From Fistulifera solaris (lineage: Eukaryota; Bacillariophyta; Bacillariophyceae; Naviculales; Stauroneidaceae), in assembly GCA_030295235.1 (NCBI GenBank), contig AP026128.1, positions 310,001-374,000 on the forward strand: a DNA stretch of 64,000 bases, written 5' to 3'. The translations under genes and the position numbers were made by a program. The notes under the pieces are model-generated. The model saw only the letters and a program-made list of their open reading frames with translations. It was not told the origin of the DNA and did not search any database. This document shows positions 45,534 through 58,400 of this stretch, piece after piece; the stretch's first letter is position 1, and each line of letters begins with the position of its first letter.

Positions 45534-45932
45534 ATGCGGCACAACTGTAGAGTCTTCTTCGTGTCTCTGTTACCTTCTTTATTGGTGCAAGGAACCGAAA
45601 TCAAATGGAAAGGGACGTCGCACGGCGACGACCCGGCCAAAACCGCACCCAAATCCCAGCGCTATTGGGACGAACACAACATTGCGCGGCCCGACTATGC
45701 CAAGACGGATGCCGAGATAGCAATGGAGCGCGGTGACACCAACTACACAGCAATCGCCTTTGTGATCTTACTTTTGACGATGGGTGTTTTCTACTTCTTT
45801 CGAATGAAACACAATGGGCAACGTTTGGGAGGAACGAATGGGATAGTATCACCCTTCTCACAGCGCATGGACGAGGAACGGGCGAGGGAGGCTCGATTGG
45901 CTCGTTTTGAAAATCAGAGCAAGAGTGATTAA
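45534..45932 (+). CDS. Small single-pass membrane protein
   Basis: 132 residues: a signal peptide (about residues 1-20), a short hydrophilic lumenal part with KSQRYWDEHNIARPDYAKTD, one membrane span (AIAFVILLLTMGVFYFF, about 73-89) and a charged tail ending RAREARLARFENQ. It looks like a type I ER or Golgi membrane protein. The YWDEHNI--PDYAKTD block has the feel of a conserved eukaryotic motif, but I cannot name the family. The start is the first ATG and gives the leader. Confidence 0.7.
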   Translation: MRHNCRVFFVSLLPSLLVQGTEIKWKGTSHGDDPAKTAPKSQRYWDEHNIARPDYAKTDAEIAMERGDTNYTAIAFVILLLTMGVFYFFRMKHNGQRLGGTNGIVSPFSQRMDEERAREARLARFENQSKSD

Positions 45933-46724
45933 TATATTTGAAATGCAAGTATCCGCTGTCACACAAAAGACGAGGTTGCCTTGCATCAATCTCACGTCGC
46001 TTATGAAACTTTTGTAAACACGGGTGCAACAAGCAAGTTTTTGAGAGTAATAGCATGCACACCCGCAACTTACGGCTCATTTTTTCATCGAGATACTGAT
46101 CTTCGTCATGATTATTTCATGATCGGATTGATGCCAAGTGCAACCGATAGTTTTCATCGGCACTCAAAATCGGGTAGAACGTATAATTACAATGTAAGAT
46201 CATCGTGCGTCGATGTAGTGACGCAATAGCTAATACTCGGAGTAATTCGTCGCTAGAATGGACTATCTTCAGGAGTCGTTTGTCGGGTATTAGATACCGG
46301 AGATGATGATTGCTGAGATGGTGATGAGATGCCTTTCATTCATTTGTTTCATTAGCGTTTGGCGTTCGCATTCCACAGAATATACACAATAAATCAATAA
46401 GTAAGGTGTCCGTAGTACGTATAGGCCAAAGAAACAGAAGGTTTCCGATTTTGCGCCATCAATTGTACTATATCCAGTACCGATTACGTGCGAGATTACT
46501 TTGAAGCTCATAGTAACTTCCCCTTTCAGGAATCTCAGAATATCGACAAAATTATAGACGCGAATGAGAATGTTGTGCGCTTTTGGGCCGAACAAAAGAA
46601 AGGGAGAGAAAAATGGCGTCTATGCTAAGGAAAGCTGATGCGTTTTGATGATCGTCTATGCTCGAATGGATTTGAGATTCCATAAAGAAACAAATATCTT
46701 ACATAGCATTGATCCTTTACAATA
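45933..46724. other. Intergenic region
   Basis: About 790 bp, AT-rich. A minus-strand frame at 46290-46595 has no recognisable feature and is not called. Nothing else seen. Confidence 0.4.
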
Positions 46725-47312
46725 ATGACACTACGTCGCATCCAGAGTTTTTTCGGTAGACAACATAATAGCTCATCGAATCTGCCAGACCCTGAAATCT
46801 CCATTCTCGCCCATCATGAACAGTATCCTTCTTGCTCGGACAAACTAAAATTGCACTCTACACTAGAAAACTCCTTTTCTACCGTAACCACACGAAAGCA
46901 AAGCTCTGTTTGCTTCTCTACCGTCCAAGAGCGTCGATACAATCGAATACTAGGTGACAATCCTTCCTGCGAGTGGCCGCTCTCTTTGGGCTGGCACTGG
47001 GTGGAAGGAGGGCCCATACCTTTACAGCAATACGAGTTGACCAATCACGAGGCCAATCCTACGTACACCGACGCGAAACGATACGAGGCACTCACTGCGG
47101 AGGAACGGAAACTTGTTCTGCGTCGTTGTACGGGGCTCTCCGAATCGCAAATACGACTGGAAGAGCGGAGACGGCGAATGCAATTGATCTTGGAAGTGTT
47201 TTCTTCGAGCTCATCCAAAACAAGTGCCAGTGCCTGTTCGGTTCTTCCTGCCAATGCGGAACGACTGCTCGTCCGATACTCTTGCGAGCAAGGATATCAG
47301 ATTGGGAAATGA
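46725..47312 (+). CDS. Conserved diatom-type protein, function unknown
   Basis: 195 residues, intron-free. The middle carries VCFSTVQERRYNRILGDNP and then WPLSLGWHWVEGGP, a motif (V-F-TV-R-Y-R-LGDNP-C--GP-SLGW) I know from a large, uncharacterised diatom gene family. An Arg/Glu-rich helix follows (about residues 125-155), and a Ser-rich stretch lies near the C-terminus. No targeting sequence or membrane span is visible. The start is the first ATG. Function unknown; membership in the family is inferred from memory of the motif. Confidence 0.7.
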   Translation: MTLRRIQSFFGRQHNSSSNLPDPEISILAHHEQYPSCSDKLKLHSTLENSFSTVTTRKQSSVCFSTVQERRYNRILGDNPSCEWPLSLGWHWVEGGPIPLQQYELTNHEANPTYTDAKRYEALTAEERKLVLRRCTGLSESQIRLEERRRRMQLILEVFSSSSSKTSASACSVLPANAERLLVRYSCEQGYQIGK

Positions 47313-47874
47313 CTCCATGTGTTTCTCTGGACGATCATGACATTGATTCATTCATACTTTATAGAACTTTATCTCCCAGTGTATTCTGATTACTGAAGGA
47401 CACCTGGATTGCATTTTGCGACGACGGCAAAGATCCGAAAGATCATGCGGATGCTTTGGTCAGGAATTATTACATTTTTGTGAACTATAACCCCCACTCT
47501 ATTTATTTTGACGCTATCTTTTCGATTTATCTCCACCTTTTGCGGAACGAGTAACATGTATTATCACCGATAAGGAGCTTTTATGTAGGTCTATTGAAAG
47601 GAGTTTCACAAAAAAAATTGTCAGCCATAGCTACTGATGACCTCCAAAAAGAAAAAAGATCTTTCTTGACGCCTTCGTGACTTGGTGACCGTGAATAACC
47701 GTCATTCAGTACCGGTACGAATGGAGCATTGTTTTTCTCCTTCGTTTTTCCCCTTTCCTTTTTTCGCCATTCATTATCTTCTTACCGTGTAATTCGAATA
47801 CTCCGTAATACCTATCCTTGTTCGCAACCGAATGCAACTATCTATGTCGGCTGAAGTAACCGATTGCATTCATT
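47313..47874. other. Intergenic region
   Basis: 562 bp, T-rich near 47730-47770, between two plus-strand genes. No feature recognised. Confidence 0.4.
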
Positions 47875-48604
47875 ATGCGTTCACTGGCTCGGAGGATCCC
47901 TATACGCGGTTACGATGTGGCGGTGCAATCGTGCGGCCCGCTGGGTTGCAATCTGTACGCTTTGACGTGCCTGGCAACCCGTGAAGCGGCCATTATCGAT
48001 CCATCTTTACAAATCCCGCCGAGTATAGCCTTTTACAAAAGTATATGGAAGGAACATCCGTGAAACAAATTTTGTTAACGCACGGACATCCCGATCATGT
48101 GATCGGTGTCGCCGACTGTGCCCAGCAATGGCCCGACGCGACGATTGCCTTGCATCCGTGGGAAGACGAGAATTATAGCGAAGCGTGTCATTTGGGTCCG
48201 TTTTTGGGTTGAACATGCCCGAAAAGTTACCGAAACCGACCTGCAGTCTTTCCGATGGCGATGTGATTGCGGTTGGTTCATCGATCCGTTTGCGCGTCGT
48301 CCACACGCCCGGGCATGCCCCGGGTCACGTAGCATTCGTCGACGAACAGGATGGTTCCGCTGTCATTTGGGGAGGAGATTTGCTCTTTCGGGGATCGGTT
48401 GGTCGGACGGATTTTCCCAATGCTTCGTCGGAGGATTTGCTGGTCAGTCTAGTGCGATTGTATGATCTATTTGCCGACGAGTCGATCGTACTCTCGGGAC
48501 ATACGACCCCTACAACACTTGGGACGGAAGAGCAATTCAATGTGTTTGTACACAAAGCTTTGAGTATGTCAAAAAAAGGAATCGTTAGAGGCGCTGAAGC
48601 TTAG
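47875..48604 (+). CDS. Metallo-beta-lactamase-fold hydrolase (glyoxalase II-like)
   Basis: About 243 residues. The metal-binding motif THGHPDHVIG is at about 48079, followed by the His in HTPGHAPGHV, the Asp in GGDLLFRGSVGRTDFP, and the terminal His in LSGHTTPTT. This order is diagnostic of glyoxalase II-like and related thioester or sulfur hydrolases with two metal ions. Two frame breaks are inferred, at CC 48029-48030 and TT 48209-48210; one extra base at each joins the N-terminal substrate-entry strand, the metal loop and the C-terminal half. No leader is visible. The exact substrate cannot be read. Confidence 0.8.
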
Positions 48605-48700
48605 AATGGGCTGGAACTCTTGGTAAAACTTTTGTTGGTTGGCTTTGTGGCCCTGCAGTTTTGCATTCAGGAGTTCAAGCTATTTCGATGCTCATACTAA

Positions 48701-49320
48701 ATGCTGCTTGACTTATTTTCAGCTGGCAACGCTCGAAGAACAAACGGGAAAAAGCGAGCATAGACCAAAACTTCGTCTTAAAACATTATGATTCGTGACT
48801 GCAATGCAATCGTGGGTGGGTTGAACCAACACTCGGGGCTATAGTAAAAATGGACGAGACCGATTGAACAAGCTTTTCACCGCAAGTCATCGAAAAATTG
48901 AATGTTAATGATGCTTAACGTAAATAGATGCTGCTTTACTTATTTTCAGTTGGTAATGCTAGGAGAAAAAACGGAAAATAGCGAGCATAGACTAAAATTT
49001 CGACTTGAAATCTTACGATTCATCACTGAAATGCAATCGTGGGTGCGTAGAACTAACACTCGGGGCTATAGTAAAAATGGACGAGACCGATCGAACAAGC
49101 TTTTCACCGCAAGTAATCGACGAATTGGTTGCGAATTGGATGATGCTCAACATAACTAGATGCTGCTTTACTTATTTTCAGTTGGTGTACGCTAGGAGAA
49201 CGAACGGAAAAATAGCGAGCATATACTAAAGTTTCGTCTTGAGAAATTTTGTTCTTGACTGAAATTCAGTCGTGATTGTCGTAAACCAACACTGAATGCT
49301 ATAGTAAAAATTTATTAAAA
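48701..49320 (+). repeat. Tandem repeat, 227-232 bp unit, about 2.7 copies
   Basis: Three head-to-tail copies begin with ATGCTGCTT at 48701, 48928 and 49160; the last is partial. Shared blocks in order are TTACTTATTTTCAG, AGCGAGCATA, the palindromic GACTG-AAT-CAGTC motif, AACCAACACTCGGGGCTATA, and AACAAGCTTTTCACCGCAAG. Copies 1 and 2 are most alike. The array lies between the metallo-beta-lactamase gene and the alpha/beta hydrolase. Diverged relatives occur at 10.6-10.9 kb and, as motif cores, at 12821 and 34011. Confidence 0.8.
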
Positions 49321-49451
49321 TTGTTACGCCTTGTATACCTACACTTAGGACTTATAGTTAAAGTCACGAGTGATGAAACAAAAATGCAACCACAGGAGCA
49401 TTTCATTTCATAACACAGCAAGTTTCCTTTCAGATAAACAAATCTTTGAGA

Positions 49452-50536
49452 ATGACAGATAGGACAGAAGAAGGGAAGCGAATTTTGCAGTATCGCCGGA
49501 TCGCACAGCGTCCATGGGGGGCACAATGGTGGGAAGACGTGCAATTGTTGTCGCCCTTTACCTGGAGAGGAGCCGCCCGTATCGGAAAAGTCCAGTGGGA
49601 ATGGAAGAAATTATTTCAATCCGCCCTTGCCTTATTGATGCCCCTGGTGTTCGGGAAAAGATTCGAATGTCAGAGATCGTTCCACGTCATTCGGTGATCG
49701 GTCTGTCGGCGATTTGGTCCATGGCGTGGTTGTGGAGGGGAACGACCGGTCTTCGAGCGGTCTGGCACAAAACGTTTACCTTCAGTCGATGGTCGCAAAT
49801 GCTGGGGTTTCCTTCCGTGCGGTCACCGGCCCAGGAAGATGCGTGGCGTGTCTTGTCGGAACGCATCATGCAACAACGTGCCTATCGGACGCGGAAGTAT
49901 GATGTGTACTTGCCTTTGCCGACGGGACGGGCCATGGAAGCGATCTTGTTTCTTCCTGGATTCGGTGTTGAGCATGTGGCGTATGCCGAGTCGGCGGCGC
50001 GATTGGCGGATGCCGGATTTGTAGTGGTTGTTGTGTCGGCGGAGCCTTTGCGGGTTGCCTCGAAAGAATTGGGATTTGCTTCATCGAGAATACGAGATAT
50101 TCCGTATCAAGTTTGTCGAGAATTGAATGTACCTTTATCGTGGAGTGTCATGGGACACTCGTTGGGGTCATTCACGGCGACACATGTTTCGTTAGAACTC
50201 GACATTCCTCGCGTCGTTCTGTGGGGCTCGGCTCCTATGGATGATCTCATTGCCGATTTATCGAATTCGAACAAACGAGTCCTTATATTGCAAGGTTCCG
50301 AAGACAAAATTATCGAATTTATGGTACCGGATGAACACGTCCGGCAACAACAAACAGAAAACTTTTACCGGAAATTGCCGAAAAACACCATTACAAAAAT
50401 GATTGAAGGAGGAAATCACAAAGGTTTTGGAAGCTATACACCTGCGTTCTCGATTGAAAAATCATCAGGAATACCTCGGAGTGAACAACAATCTCAAGCA
50501 GTAGCGTTCACTGTTGATTTTTTGCAAAATGTTTAA
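49452..50536 (+). CDS. Alpha/beta hydrolase
   Basis: About 361 residues. The hydrolase core has the strand-loop AILFLPGFGVEHVAYAESA, the nucleophile elbow MGHSLGSF, an acid in LQGSEDKIIEF and the catalytic His in IEGGNHKGFGSY. The triad is therefore complete. The pattern is that of small esterase/lipase-like hydrolases. The first ~70 residues (Trp-rich, PWGAQWWEDVQLL) come from another frame: one extra A in the A4 run 49656-49659 joins them to IRMSEIVPRHSVIGL and a possible membrane-embedding segment. If that join is wrong, the protein would start at an internal Met. Substrate unknown. Confidence 0.75.
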
Positions 50537-50630
50537 TGCTTATAAATAATGGCGTTTGCATTAGTAAAGTGGTTCGTCTATTTGCAGCATTCTACTCTCT
50601 ATCGACAATTCAGGTCGGCTTCGCGTCAAA

Positions 50631-51916
50631 TCACTTGGCACGGCAGCACTGTCGAATGTCATGGATGAAATTAGTGGCCGCCTGCAACCCGATCCGCTTC
50701 GCAATCATCATGGGCACGAACGGTGACCGTATGTGGTTGACGGCAATCAAAAGACAGCGCTTCTCGTCTCCGGGGATTCGCCATATGACATTGATGCCCA
50801 ACAAAATCTCCGATTTCAGTGCGGTCGCCGATCCAAAGGGAGATTCGACCGCGCGCGTGACCAGCTTGTATCCCGCCTCCGTTTCCCGAGCGTGCATTAA
50901 ACTGGTAAATTGCAACGTTTTGCGCATAATGGTCGTTTGGCTCGTCATTACTTTCGTAATTCCTCCAAAAGGACCATCCGAATTCAAAGATTCCTGTAGA
51001 ATGAGCTCATCGGTCCGGCCCAAACTGAGTTTATTGTATTCATGGACGCGATTGGAATCCACCAACAGTTGCATCAAATCTTTCGCCGACGCGGGAACAA
51101 TCCCTGCGACTCGAACGGCTGGTATTTCACTCCCGTAACCACCTCCACCCAAAGTGGTCGACCAAACGAAGATACGATCATCTTCGGGTGATCCAGCGGC
51201 CGGAAAATTCTTCCATGCGCCGTTCGCATCTTCCTGCGGCGGTGTCCATGTACATTGATCCCAGCCCGCAGGATGTTGTTCGATCCATTTTGCGGTACTC
51301 GAGTCGGGCGTCCACTGGGCGGAAGACCCCGACCATTGCTTCGCCGATTGCACCAACGCTTCGACCGCAAAGGGCGCAATCGGCGCGTGACATCCGTCTC
51401 CATTGTCGAGTGCAATCCACTGTTCGCGCGGATCGTGGGAGACTCCCGGTGGCGGATCGGAAGCGGGATGATGGAAATTTGGAAACGAAGTTGTTTCTTG
51501 TTCGTCACATGTCTCGGAGGACGAGGCCATGCTGGGGACAACGCTTCCTTCGATGTGGAGATCGGAGACTCGTAAAAAGGAAGAAGAGCTGCGAATGAAT
51601 TTCGGGGGCTTCGCTGACGCGCTACCATTTGTATCAGGCAGAGATAGGTTCTCTAGAGCTTTCGCTACTAGATCCGTCTCCTCTTTGCCGAATGTCGTTG
51701 CGTCGGACTCGGAGGGTTGGACGAAGAGAAGCTCTCCACGGCTTCACAATCGAACGTCATACCTCCCGATCCTAGCGACATACTAACGGATGCTCTAATT
51801 GTCTTCGTCTCTGGTAGTCCCTTCTTCTTGGATGCAAACAATTTCATGGACTTCATTCCGTTCGTTCTCAATACACCAGTAAAACAATGACCTCCATCGT
51901 CCATCGTCGTCTCCAT
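50631..51916 (-). CDS. START-domain-like lipid-binding protein
   Basis: The C-terminal ~200 residues resemble a START/SRPBCC domain: IPAVRVAGIVPASAKDLMQL, the helix-strand around VHEYNKLSLGRTDE, then VMTSQTTIMRK and the final long helix. Such domains bind lipids in a hydrophobic cavity. The ATG at 51530 would give 299 residues, but the frame stays open upstream, and one extra base at CC 51736-51737 (GG in the gene) joins it to a further segment (MTFDCEAV, then GELLFVQPSESD). I place the start tentatively at 51916 (METTMDDGG). The 5' end is uncertain. The gene is convergent with the alpha/beta hydrolase, about 95 bp away. Confidence 0.65.
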
Positions 51917-52418
51917 GATGTTATTCACGCACATCAGAAACGAAAACGTTCGCACTGTAGGTTCATAAAGTAGGAACGACGAAGGAAGCTGGAAAACGGA
52001 AACGCGGACAAACAAGTTTTGCTCATAGAAGAAGCGTTTCTCGAACTTTCTGTTGTATCCGGGAGTCTGTGTTATATTGTAGATTACTTTTTTCTGATAC
52101 CGGACAGACACATGGTGTTCCTCACTGTGTAGACCTACAGTGAAGTGTCTTTGTGATAAGACACACATGAAATGAGACATGTGACAAGTGACATGTGACC
52201 CGTGACCGATGCAGTACTGCATCTTAACGTGACTGGAACACGCTGGAACGAAGGTGTGCGCAAGGTGTGCGGGGCGGAGCCGGAAAGAGAAAAAAGGCGG
52301 GGCGTTTTTGTTGTCGCTCATTTGCTTTATCAAGAGAGTCTTTTCATGTAAACCCGGTAAAGGAGTTGCATTCGAGTAGCAATTAATTTAAAAAAATACG
52401 GCTGCACTAACGACACAA

Positions 52419-55400
52419 ATGGAGACGCCGGAAGAAATTGTCATGGACGAGGATCAGTTGAAGGCGTATCATGAAGCCAGCGCTATCCTGCAAACAACGA
52501 CTGGCTTTTTGGCTCCACTCTTCTCGGTAGTACCCGTTCAGGAAGGAATTCCCTCGGAAGAGGCACCGAGATCTCCAAATGCACGACGGAGAAGTCCCTT
52601 TCGTCTCGAGAGCAATAATAGTCCGGCACGCCCTTCGTGGTTCAACGATATGGGAAATTTGACACGAAATCAGCCTTTACAAGATGCTTTGAAGCAACTG
52701 GAGGGACTCGAAAAAGAAGAAGCCTGTTTAGTCGAACGGTCCGATTTGAGTCGCAAGCTCACGCAGGTCCTCACAGACGAATTGTATCCCGATACGGCCG
52801 CAGCGTTGCGGCGCCTGACCGTCTTGGGCGAAGCGGTACCGCGACGGGTCTGTCAGCACCCTTTTCGGAAGAATGATATTGTATGGGTCTGTCGCACGTG
52901 TCAAGCGGACGAAACTTGTGTCCTCTGTCATTCTTGCTTCTCTCAGTCGGACCACACGGGTCACGATGTCAATTTCTATCACGCGCAAGCCGGAGGATGT
53001 TGCGATTGCGGAGATCCGGATGGTAAGTCGCCTATCGCAGATAAAGTTTCGAGTCAACAGAAAGCGCAATGACTCACTCTTTTTTTAGCCTGGGATCCTG
53101 CTGGCTTTTGTCCGTTCCATGGTCCCAACGCCGCGTGTTCTTCATCGGATCCCGGAGCACTCCCGCCCTCGTTGGTCAATCGAGTGCGCGGAGTAATACC
53201 GGCGGTGGTCGATTGGCTCGTTGGTACCATTGCCGAGAACGCTGAGAAAGCCTATGCGCGTGTCAACTACTCGGGAATGCCCGTTGACACGGATATGGAA
53301 ATTATGGATGATCATATGGTAATTTCGCCGAGATCGCACATCTTTTCTCCCACGGCCGCATCGACAAATCGATCGCAGAGAGATGAGTTGTCGTTATCGG
53401 CGAACAATGAAGTGGCTCATTCCATAGGGCATTTGGGTTTTACGGGCCGTGGATTGTTTCTTGTACTACATGCGGATGACATACATGTCAAATCACAGGT
53501 TGTCGAAGCGTTACGTCATTTTTGGGGCACGAATATGTTTATCTCCGATATGGTTCTCAATCGAATGGTTGATGCGCTGAAACAATATGGTCAGCTGGTC
53601 ATTTGGGGGACGTCCGATATTTGCGCGGAGTTGACTTCCGCTCAAGCGCACCTTTGGATGGACGGTGACAAGGTGGCGTGTACGAGAGTGGGCGAAATCA
53701 TGCTGGAGCGGGCCCATCGGCTCCTGCGACACGGCATGTTTTGCAGTATAGTGTCGTACGATGAATTGTTGCTAGAACAGCAAGCGGTAGGAATCTTACA
53801 GTGGCTCTCCATTGTCGCTCGAAGCTGTGACCCGCTTTGTCTGGAAGTCGCGGAATGCATTCTGCCAAACCGACATTTAGTGCCTTTGCTTCGGTCCGAT
53901 TTCAAAATGAGTTCCCGCGTGACGAAGGCCTGGTATGCTTTGCTGCTTACATTATTAGCTGTCCCTACGTTTAAATCCCATCTTGCGGCAGCGTACTGCG
54001 ACACGTATGCTGATGTCACCTCAAAGTATGCGCGCGGGATGGGCGTTTTGGAACGTAGCGGGTACACCCTCTCCGTTCAATTCCTCAACCGTGTTACCTA
54101 TGTCATTGACTTAGTTCAAAGTCGGGATCTTCTAGGAAAACTCGGCGAGTCGCTTTTGGAGACGATGAAAGTCGCGACAAAATCGCAACACTACAACGGT
54201 CGACTGGATCCGAACCATTTTGTCCTTGCCCACCGCCGCTACTCGCCATGCGTTTCGGATTTAAAGTGTGTACTTAATGTTGCCGGTATGCCCCGCGTTG
54301 CTTGTTGCGCTAGAACCACTTTTCTCAAGGACTGGGTTGCGACTCTCGCCATCGCCCAGTTCATGGATCCCCAAACTTGGAGAAACTGGAACCAAGGCCA
54401 TGTAGAAGATGAATCCAGAGGCTGGGTTGGAGCATTCAACGCAAGTATATCCTTAGGGAGTTTGTTTGAACGCTTGCTAGGGTGGCAGGATGACGATGAA
54501 TCCCCTATCAAAGATTCTAATTCACCGCTATCGAGGGACTTGATGACTTTCGTCGATTTGACATTCTATATCGTCGTGAAAGGTATAGGACCGTGGCAAC
54601 TTAAAGAAGCAGAAACGTATCAAGCTACTACGCTGTCGTCGTCGATTCCACCACACAAGCGGTGTTCTCGCAGCCTCCCCTTTTCGACGGTTGCTGCGAA
54701 GAGAGGAACACCCTCGCTATGCGTCAATTACCTGTGTCCCAAATGACACCATTTAGTTTCCATCTGCCACTACATCGCTTTGCGGCGAGTGCAATGCGAG
54801 AGTTGTGTCTTCGAAAAGATGACTCCAATTTCGGCATGGACAATCTCATGCAACGCCTTCGCGCAGAGGTGCAAGATGATACAACTGATAATCTCTTTTT
54901 GGGATTAATGGAGTTTCCGTTGCTTGTCCTTTCCAGAGTTGCCCAAATTAGATCGGATTTATGGAGGAGGAACGGTCCAAATTTGACTGATCAAGTACTT
55001 AACTACCAAGAGCCTCCATTTTGTCGGAATATGAGAGACAATGATCTTTTATTGGTCCAGTTTGCTGTTCTCGGTCGAAATCGATGCCTTAGTCGATTGA
55101 ATACACGAGAGAACTCAGAAGTGGGGATGGCGTTCTTGACGAACTTGCTGCTCCACCGACTGGGTATCTTTGATTTTGTAGGCTTTTTCATGGCCCCCAA
55201 ACAGTGATGCAGAAATGTATAAACAAGAAGCAGAGTCTGGCCTGTATCCTGGGGAAGAAGCTGTACCAGACGCATTTTCGAAGGATACACCACTTCCGTG
55301 GACGTATAGCCCCGCTAGAGACACTTCATCTCGGATGAAACTTCTTGAAGAATATCTTCATTTTATGATCGTCTTTGTTTCCGAGTTGCCCCCAGTGGTG

Positions 55401-58400
55401 CCCAACAGCAAGGCTGAACAAACAGAACAGGCGAAGCACAGGCTTTTCAGAGAAGTTATTCATAGGTTAGCTTCTGGTCCGAAAACCCATAGTGAGTTGT
55501 CGGAGGTGCACCACGTACTTTCGCACTGGGACAACGTGCTGTTGAGCGAAGAGGGAAAGTTAGTGAATCCTGATGACGCCACGGGGGCTGCTCTCGGGGC
55601 TGTATTGAGCGACGTAGCTGATCGGAGGGTGAGCCGGGGAGGGAAACCGGAACCAGATAAGTGGGAGCTTAAGAAGACTGCTTGGGCTGCTTATGATCCA
55701 GCCTTCTTTCACATAAGTACTAGGCATCACCAAGTTGCTGCAGAAAGTAGGCCAAAACCAAATCTTGACCCGTCTCGTCAGTACAAATGGGAAGGTACAC
55801 CTTTTGCCCCGATGCCTGCTAATGCCCACCAGTGCTTTACTCGACTTCGAAGAGATGCAACTGCGGATGCGTGCGTTTTAGCATTGGCCTATAAGGTTTT
55901 GCATCTTCATTTCCGGAGTGACTCTGGGAAAGAACTTTCATGTCTCAGGGGCAGGGAGATGTACGAGGATAAGGAAATGAGTGAAACAGCTGTAGCTCGT
56001 GTGGTGCATCTGCTGACCTTGGCTGCGTATGCTTGGGATGGAGCTGACAGCTCAAACGAAAAATGGAGAGAAGACGGAGGGGGTCCGCTGGCAGCATTTT
56101 CTTCCATTGGCAAGGAGAAAATGCACCGACTGTCACTGACTGGATAAACCATTTTCTCCTAGAGGATCCTAGTGTACTATTGGATTGTGAGTGGTACAAA
56201 GGCGAAGAAAGCGCATTTGTGCTATTGCAAAAACTCGCTAAAAGTGGAGGTGAAAATGGTTCATTTATCGCTCAAGATGCATCGCTGAGATCCGGCGCGG
56301 CGTGGATATGTTCGTTTGCTTCGAGACGGTCGGAGAGAGCCGCTTCCAATTTTCTTGGTAAAAGTTCAAATAATGGGATGATTGGTAAAAGGAAAACGCA
56401 GCATTGGATATGGAGACGAGAAAGAGATTAGCAAAGGAGAAAGCGCTTGCCAGAATGAACGCACAGGCAGCCAAGTTCGCTTCTATGATGGATGTCAAGC
56501 TGGGCGATAACGAAGAAAGCTCAGATCAATCCATGGGTGTTGAGAACAATCCATCCGCTCCTAGCCCGATGACTCCCAATAGACCCATACGAGCAGGAAG
56601 TTTTGGCTCTTCTCTCAGTTCTGCGTCTAGTATGAGTTTGACGTTAGGGGACAGTGATGGTCCCAATGTACCAAATTTTGTCTCCCTTGCATCTGATGTG
56701 CGAAATATTGAATTGGCAACAATTCCTCAGCGTTTGCTTCAGTGTCGACCGCGCTGCATTATTTGTAATGACGAAGAGCATGTTGAACCCAGACAGTTCG
56801 AGCGAGTCAATCTTGATGAAAATGACGACGGAGAGAGCCAACGGAAGAAGAGTCGCCGACGTGGTGATAACGCTTTGGGTTTTGTTGGATACGCACAGGC
56901 AAGTACCGTGTTGAAAGGTGGAGGAGGCCCCCCTCCAGGGCTAGACTTAGCAGAGTCTGCTGTCCGCGGGTTTGTTGGAACGCACGTTGCTTTATGTGGC
57001 CATGCAGTTCATTTTGAGTGTTGCGAATCGTACCTTGCAACAGTGTCGCACAGAGAAGATCGAGCGATTGGAAAGCGGGATGAATTCCGTTGTCCACTTT
57101 GTCAGCGCCTGAGTAATTGTTTGGTTCCATTCATAGATGTTGGGGTAGATTGGATCGAATCCCCAACGATTGACTCGTCGGTAGGCGAGCCCAATCATTT
57201 GCAATCACCTATGATCGACAACTGTTCTCAGGATTCCATGGTGATTGATAGTACTTCCCAGCCAGGAGTATCGCGTCGCACATGTCTGAATGATTTCTTG
57301 GAGTGCACCAACTGGTGGGTGTCGAAGCATAATGCGCACTATGGATGGGATGGACATAGCGCGTTTGTCGATAGATTGGCTCTCTTTCCGTCAATGTCCG
57401 ATCATGCTGAAAACCTTTCCAAGAAACCAGCACGAAAGCTCAGGTCACTCAAAAGAAAGATCTTTACGCCGCCTGGAATGCAATGATGAGAACCCCAAGA
57501 TACGTCAAACGAAGACTGCGCCCTCGATCGACAGCGTCGCGAAACGAAGAGAATTCAAGCATGCATAGTGCAGATATCGCGATTGGTGAGGAATCGTCAG
57601 GAGAAACAGTAGTTTTTCGGCGATTTCTAGATCAGATCACTGATATCGGCTACAAAGCGGATAGTAGACGTTTGGGGGATGAACAGTTTCATAGCTTCTT
57701 TGGAGAATTTCGACATTTTGTCGCTGAAAAGCATGCATACAATACGTTGCGGAATGCTGGGACCAGCAGAGAAACAAGAGACGTAAGTTGTTTCCAGTTG
57801 TCAGCTTGCTTGTTCCTGATTTTTTCGTCTAATCTTGGCTCCAAAAGTGGCCATCCTGCATGTTCGAGGAACCTCTATCAGACCAAAAACGGCAGGAAAT
57901 GTCCAGAGAAAAGCTTCTGGCGAAACTTTTTATGACAATTCAGTCGTTTGCGTATAGTGCCTGTTGCGAGATGCATGATGCGAAGCGGGCTTACCAACGA
58001 AGCCAGTCTGTCGGTGAATTGAGACAGAACGTGGGCATTGAATCGATTTTCGCCCGATATGGAATCAGCCGAATCGACTGCGCAGGAAGTTTAGTCCTGC
58101 TTCCTCTTCCATCAGCCGTCAAGGACTCCGGGGAGCAGCCCTTCGAAGGTCGCTTAGGAAAACTCAGATACTTAGCATTGGCGATTATGAGTGCTGCAGG
58201 TGCGGTATCAGCCGATCTGATTCAATTGTCTTTGGGGTTCCCTACAGATTCTGCATTTGAAGCTGTTTGCCAAAAAGGCCTACCGATGAGAGCCCCGATT
58301 GTGTACCCTGTTTTACTCGGTCATGTCATGACGCACGTAGTCGCAGCCATGTTTGCCACATGTGGAAGAGCACGAGCTCTCGGTGACTCCATCGAGACAT

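Noticed and set aside
46290-46595. 101-codon minus-strand frame
   Set aside because: No recognisable feature, AT-rich surroundings, and composition like non-coding sequence.
51074-51628. 184-codon minus-strand frame overlapping the START-domain gene
   Set aside because: Arg/Pro-rich shadow in another frame of the same strand; the START frame holds the conserved sequence.
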